Of a stretch of DNA of 64,000 bases, positions 59,835 through 64,000 are shown one piece after another. Position numbers and translations under genes: made by a program. The DNA is from Zelonia costaricensis (taxonomy: Eukaryota; Euglenozoa; Kinetoplastea; Trypanosomatida; Trypanosomatidae), in the NCBI GenBank assembly GCA_030849075.1, contig JASAOO010003550.1:1-64000 (forward strand). The letters are read 5' to 3'. The notes under the pieces are model-generated. The model was not told the DNA's origin and made no database searches. It saw nothing but the letters and a program-made list of their open reading frames with translations. Position 1 is the first letter of the stretch, and each line of letters begins with the position of its first letter.

Positions 59835-62108
59835 ATGAAGGCGCTACATCTACACCACTACACCGGCCAGGAGGCCGAGGCGCGCTACAACCTAACCACC
59901 CCGCGCAGCCTCTTCGTGCAGCGCTCGCCCACCGTCGACGGCGGCGACCCGATCGCCAAGATGGACGAGATTCGGAACTACGTTCACAACACGATGGAGC
60001 TGTACGAGAAGGTGTTTGCCTGCCTGCCGTACGAAGAGTCCTTCCTCGTGCCGCCGGTCCACAAGCTCCGCCACCCCATGATCTTCTACTACGGCCACAC
60101 AGGGTGCTTCTACATAAACAAGCTGTGCGTCGCGGGCTTGACGGAGCGCATCAACCCCGTTCTCGAGGAGATGTGCGCCATCGGGGTGGACGAGATGAGC
60201 TGGGACGACCTCAACGAGGCCCACTACTCCTGGCCGAGCGTCGAGAGCGTCTGCGAGTACCGCCGCCTTGTGCGGGACCGCATCGACCAGCTCATGTCGA
60301 GCGGCAAGTTCCCGCTGGAGATGCCGCTGACGCTGGCCAACAGCACCAAGAACGATGCCAACGCGTTCTGGTGGATCATGCTGATGGGCGCCGAGCATGA
60401 GCGGATCCACATCGAGACGGCCTCGGTGCACGTCCGCGAGCTGCCAATGCAGTACGTCGCGACCGTGATGGCGGACTTCTGGCAGCGCTGCCCCGAGTCC
60501 AACACGCACGCACCGGTCAATGAGCTCGTGCCGATCGAAGGCGGCAAGGTGCAGGTCGGCCGCGCGCCAGACTCGCGGCTGTACGGCTGGGACTGCGACT
60601 ACTCCACCGGCAGCAACGTGGTTGAGGTGGCGCCCTTCAAGGCGAGCAAGTACGTCGTGTCTAATGCCGAGTTCCTAGCCTTCATGAAGGCGGATGGCTA
60701 TCGGGTGCAGCGGTATTGGGACGAGGAGGGCTGGAGCTGGGTGCAGTGGAAGAAGCCGCAGCACCCGTGGTTCTGGGTGCGCGACGAATCCCGCTCGAGC
60801 GGCTACGCGCTGCGGCTGCAGACGGAGTTGGTTGACCTGCCATGGGACTGGCCGTGCGAACTGAACAACCTCGAGGCACACGCCTTCTGCTCCTTCAAGA
60901 GCGAGCAGCTGGGCAAGACGGTCCGCATGCTGACGGAGGAGGAGTGGACGCTGCTGTACGACCGCTACATCGGCAAGGACCAGCCGGATTGGGGCGAGAA
61001 AGCGCCAGGCAACGTAAACCTCGAGCGCTACCAGAGCAGCTGTCCCGTCAACAAGTTCCAACACGGCGACCTGTACGACGTCATCGGCAACGTGTGGCAA
61101 CACTGCGAAACGGCCGTGTACCCGTACCCTGGCTTCAAGGTGCAGCCCTTTTACGACGACTTTTCCGTACCCACGTTCGACGGCCGCCACACGTGCATGA
61201 AGGGCGGCACGTGGGTGAGCACCGGCAATGAGGCGACACGCGACGCCCGTTTCGCGTTCCGCCGGCACTTCTTCCAGTACATCGGCCTGCGCTACGTCGA
61301 GGGCCCAGCGGTGCGGCAGCCGCCGTGCAAGAGCGGCAGCCTCGGGCTGGACCCCGACGTGGACGCCATCACGGACACATGCTTCCGCGACTCTTTCCAG
61401 GGCATGCCCAACGGCTGCGTTGCCGTTGCCGACTTCGCGCAGCGCATGTTCGCTGAGCACGCGACGGTGCCCGCGGCGCGGGCGATGGACATCGCGTGCG
61501 GCGGTGGGCGCGTATCGTTCGAGCTCACGACGACGTTCCGGCAGGTGATTGGCGTCGAGTACACGGCGCGGCGGCTGCTGCCCGCGTTTGCGATCCGCGA
61601 GCGCGGCGACTGCAAGTACAGCGTCGCGAACACCGCCTCGGGGGAGCGCGTTGCCTGGTCGGTGAAAAGTGAGAGCTTCGCGTGGGGGCCGACGCGCGAG
61701 CGGGCCACCTTTTACCAGGCCGATCCGACCAACCTGCACGCGCACCTGTCCGAATTCTCGCTGGTCGTGTGCTGGAACTGCCTGGAGCGCAGCTACCGTC
61801 CGAGTGCGATTCCGGCGCACCTGCTGAGCCGCGTTGTGAAGGGCGGCCTGCTCGTGATCGGCGGCGACTACAACTGGGACAACATCAAGAAGGACGCCGA
61901 GGACGCTGGCGATTGCGACAACACGTACTTGACGGACCGCCTCATCACGACCAAGCAGGACATTCAGCAAGAGATCTTCGACCTGCTTGGCGGTGCCGAC
62001 GTTGTGGAGCGTGTCGGCGAGTATGTGTCGATCCCGGTCGCGTTCCCACTGACAGAGGACACGGCAAGCATTCGCATCATGAAGCTCGCAGCGTACCGCA
62101 AGAAGTGA
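59835..62108 (+). CDS. ovoA: OvoA, 5-histidylcysteine sulfoxide synthase / ovothiol methyltransferase
   Basis: 757 residues from the ATG at 59835 (MKALHLHHYTGQEAEARYNL). Three parts in order. First, a DinB-like domain with the non-haem iron motif HxxxHxE in EHERIHIE (His188, His192, Glu194); a third candidate ligand is His88 in YYGHTGCF. Second, a formylglycine-generating-enzyme-like (FGE-sulfatase) domain, about 230-510, with VPIEGGKVQVG at the start and MKGGTWVSTGNEATRDARFA near the end. Third, an S-adenosylmethionine methyltransferase with AMDIACGGGRVSFEL. OvoA joins cysteine to histidine with oxygen and the C-terminal domain N-methylates the thiol to make ovothiol A, a redox thiol known in Leishmania and other trypanosomatids. 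All expected metal residues are present. Confidence 0.96.
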   Translation: MKALHLHHYTGQEAEARYNLTTPRSLFVQRSPTVDGGDPIAKMDEIRNYVHNTMELYEKVFACLPYEESFLVPPVHKLRHPMIFYYGHTGCFYINKLCVAGLTERINPVLEEMCAIGVDEMSWDDLNEAHYSWPSVESVCEYRRLVRDRIDQLMSSGKFPLEMPLTLANSTKNDANAFWWIMLMGAEHERIHIETASVHVRELPMQYVATVMADFWQRCPESNTHAPVNELVPIEGGKVQVGRAPDSRLYGWDCDYSTGSNVVEVAPFKASKYVVSNAEFLAFMKADGYRVQRYWDEEGWSWVQWKKPQHPWFWVRDESRSSGYALRLQTELVDLPWDWPCELNNLEAHAFCSFKSEQLGKTVRMLTEEEWTLLYDRYIGKDQPDWGEKAPGNVNLERYQSSCPVNKFQHGDLYDVIGNVWQHCETAVYPYPGFKVQPFYDDFSVPTFDGRHTCMKGGTWVSTGNEATRDARFAFRRHFFQYIGLRYVEGPAVRQPPCKSGSLGLDPDVDAITDTCFRDSFQGMPNGCVAVADFAQRMFAEHATVPAARAMDIACGGGRVSFELTTTFRQVIGVEYTARRLLPAFAIRERGDCKYSVANTASGERVAWSVKSESFAWGPTRERATFYQADPTNLHAHLSEFSLVVCWNCLERSYRPSAIPAHLLSRVVKGGLLVIGGDYNWDNIKKDAEDAGDCDNTYLTDRLITTKQDIQQEIFDLLGGADVVERVGEYVSIPVAFPLTEDTASIRIMKLAAYRKK

Positions 62109-64000
62109 AAGCGGCAGTGAAGCCGAAGTCCCTTGCGAGCGTGCGAAGCGCGGAAGGTGTAAAGATCGGCACGCTGTGACGCCGCTGCTACTCCTGCACT
62201 TCTTTTTCTTTCCCCGCTCCTTTTCAAAGCGTTGCTGTTTTCGTTGAGGCAAACAACGTCACGCAGGCAACGCAGTTACAGCAGTCTTCCAGTGTCCATC
62301 CTTCGGCAACCCTCTCCACCTCCGCCCCTCGCTGCATTCCCTTCTCCGTTTCTCCTCCCCTTTCTTCTGTTTTCTCCTGACAACGGCTGAGCGTTTTCTC
62401 CGATCCTCAAAGGGGCGAATGGGATGGCCGAAGTCCACAAAAACACATGCGCAAAGCGACAAGGATGAGGCACCCTCACCCACGCGAGTACTGTCGACAT
62501 TTTTGCTGTCGTGACGGCGCTTCTCCTCCACTCTCACCTCTTTTTTTTTTTGTGCTCTGCGTCTCCCTTTCTTCCTTTCTCTGCTCTCCGTTTTCAGCTC
62601 AAGGAGAGCAGGCGTGCGGTGCCGTTCTTTTTTTTTTTTTGCTACGCATGCCCTGTCTCACGGGGGCTCCTCTCCTGCGGCGCACCGCTTGGACCACTTC
62701 CGGATGAAGTACCTCGCCTTTTTTGGTGCCCTCCCCCCTCCCCCCGTGCAACCCTCGTGATTGCTTCGCGCTCCGCATACAGTGCCTTTGGCGCGCCCAC
62801 CTTCTCGGCCCACTTCGCAATCTCTATCCACGGGCGTGCGACGACTGCACCTCAGTTTCGCCTTTCCTGCGCGAGCCCCACTTTTCACTCTTCCGGGCAT
62901 GGCCCTTTTCTTCTGTGTTGACGCTTTGTTTTTTTCTGTGTTTTTGTTTTGATGCTGCGTGCTTGCTCCCTCACTCTCTTGCTCCGGTACAGGCGAAGCC
63001 TGCTTCGTGTGTCTTGTCGCCTTCCGCGAGGTAGCCGTTGCTCTATTTGACGGTGGTCGTGTGAGGCACCGAGGCTTTTCCACTCTCCCTCTTCTCCTGC
63101 CACACTCGCTCGCCTTGTGACTCGAGCTTTCAATATCCGTCTGCGCGTACGGTGGGTGTAGCTCCTCTTTTCGTTGTTTAATTCCTTTTGCTCGTCTGCT
63201 GTTTTGGTTTACTTGGTCGAGGACTGGATTGCTGCGAAAAAGGAAAACAAATTCGTAAGCACACGTCCGCGGAGACACAGCTGCTGCTGCGCGTTCATGC
63301 ACGGCTTTTCGCGTGTCAACATTTGGGCATCGGATGCACATGCCGCCAGTGCTCTTTTTTTCCGTTTGCTGGTTTTCCTTTTTGATGTGTCTGCGTGCTT
63401 TCGATTCTGGTTTTTGTTTCCCCCCTATTTGGCTCCACGACGCCACGGCGACACACTCGCCGCGCGTTGCCGCACCTCCTTTTCTCCCCATACTTTCGCC
63501 TTTTTTTCCCGCGAGTTTCCAGCTCTCCGTGCGCGCTCTTGTCGTGGGCAGCTCGCTCTGCCCTGCCAAGCTGACCTGACAGGAGAGATCAGCGGCGAGA
63601 GAAGTTTGGGAGCATGCGCTGAGCCCTCTGACGGCCTCAAAGAGAAAAGTTGTGCTAGGCCAGGATGGGTGCGCAGATGAACAGGGGGGAAGATTGAGCA
63701 CAGAGCAGGCGCACGAAGACCCCTGGGGCGGGACTACTAAGAACAGGATCCTTGCGGCTCTTTTGGTCATCGGGTGTTGCAGCCTGAGGCAACTCTTCAG
63801 TGTACGCTTCGCGGGCTCTTTTTCCAAAGCAAGTGCGACGGCTATTTGAAGGCTAGTATGGCACAGGGAAGCGTAATCATACGCGCGCCAGGCACGCGAC
63901 ACCAAACCAGCGGCACAGAGCGCACACTTCACACTTACCACCTCCGCTCCCCCGTCGGGACGGGGAGTGGGCGTCTTCTTTTTTGTTTCACGCTGGGCAC
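62109..64000. other. 1.9-kb stretch after OvoA, no gene seen
   Basis: No supported gene. Strongly T/C-rich on the plus strand with T-runs near 62541-62552 and 62628-62641, as expected for OvoA 3' UTR followed by the splice context of a gene beyond the window. The long minus-strand frame here is discussed under rejected. Confidence 0.55.

Noticed and set aside
60675..62252. 525-codon minus-strand frame
   Set aside because: Antisense of OvoA; wrong strand for the rightward array.
62658..63941. 427-codon minus-strand frame after OvoA
   Set aside because: Lys/Ser/Arg-rich translation of T/C-rich DNA on the wrong strand; no domain and no splice context.

Overview
This window is nuclear DNA of a trypanosomatid, most likely Leishmania or a close Leishmaniinae relative. 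The evidence is intronless GC-rich ORFs packed head-to-tail in long one-direction arrays, polypyrimidine tract plus AG signals just upstream of starts on the coding strand (trans-splicing), long (GT)n microsatellites, and kinetoplastid gene content such as cathepsin B-like CPC, the DEK/HMG protein TDP-1, ARL-3A-like GTPase and OvoA. From memory, CPC and TDP-1 are close neighbours on Leishmania major chromosome 29, so I expect synteny with that chromosome; I could not verify this.

Layout. From 1 to 40449 every gene is on the minus strand. In order of transcription (right to left) they are: carbonyl-reductase-like SDR, PHD-finger/PhyH dioxygenase, ARL3, a mitochondrial helical protein, a DUF1648-like membrane protein, two cytochrome b5-like paralogues, guanine deaminase, U2B''-like RRM protein, an unknown protein, TDP-1-like HMG protein, a polytopic membrane protein, an RGG-rich tail-anchored protein, cathepsin B, an acidic single-TM protein, a HYLS1-like protein, and an FG nucleoporin cut by the window edge. 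From 45760 to 62108 every gene is on the plus strand: SLC35F-like transporter, tRNA isopentenyltransferase, signal peptide peptidase, LETM1, a degenerate ABCG-like protein, a small unknown protein and OvoA.

Between the arrays, 40450-45759 is a divergent strand-switch region, the expected Pol II start zone for both arrays. It is very GC-rich and full of C-runs on the left and G-runs on the right, so the G/T-rich strand is the coding strand of each array. A complete type II tRNA-Ser gene lies near its right edge (44982-45062); its anticodon reads ACT instead of the usual GCT. The strand-switch region and this tRNA are the most unusual parts of the window.

The genes do not form one pathway; as usual in trypanosomatids they share only a polycistronic transcript and would be regulated after transcription. 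Loose themes are mitochondrion (LETM1, the acidic TM protein, the helical protein), flagellum/basal body (ARL3, HYLS1-like protein), RNA metabolism (U2B'', IPTase, RGG protein, tRNA) and redox/purine metabolism (OvoA, cytochrome b5 pair, guanine deaminase, SDR). Inter-genic stretches of 1 to 3.3 kb are common and I find no convincing further gene in them.
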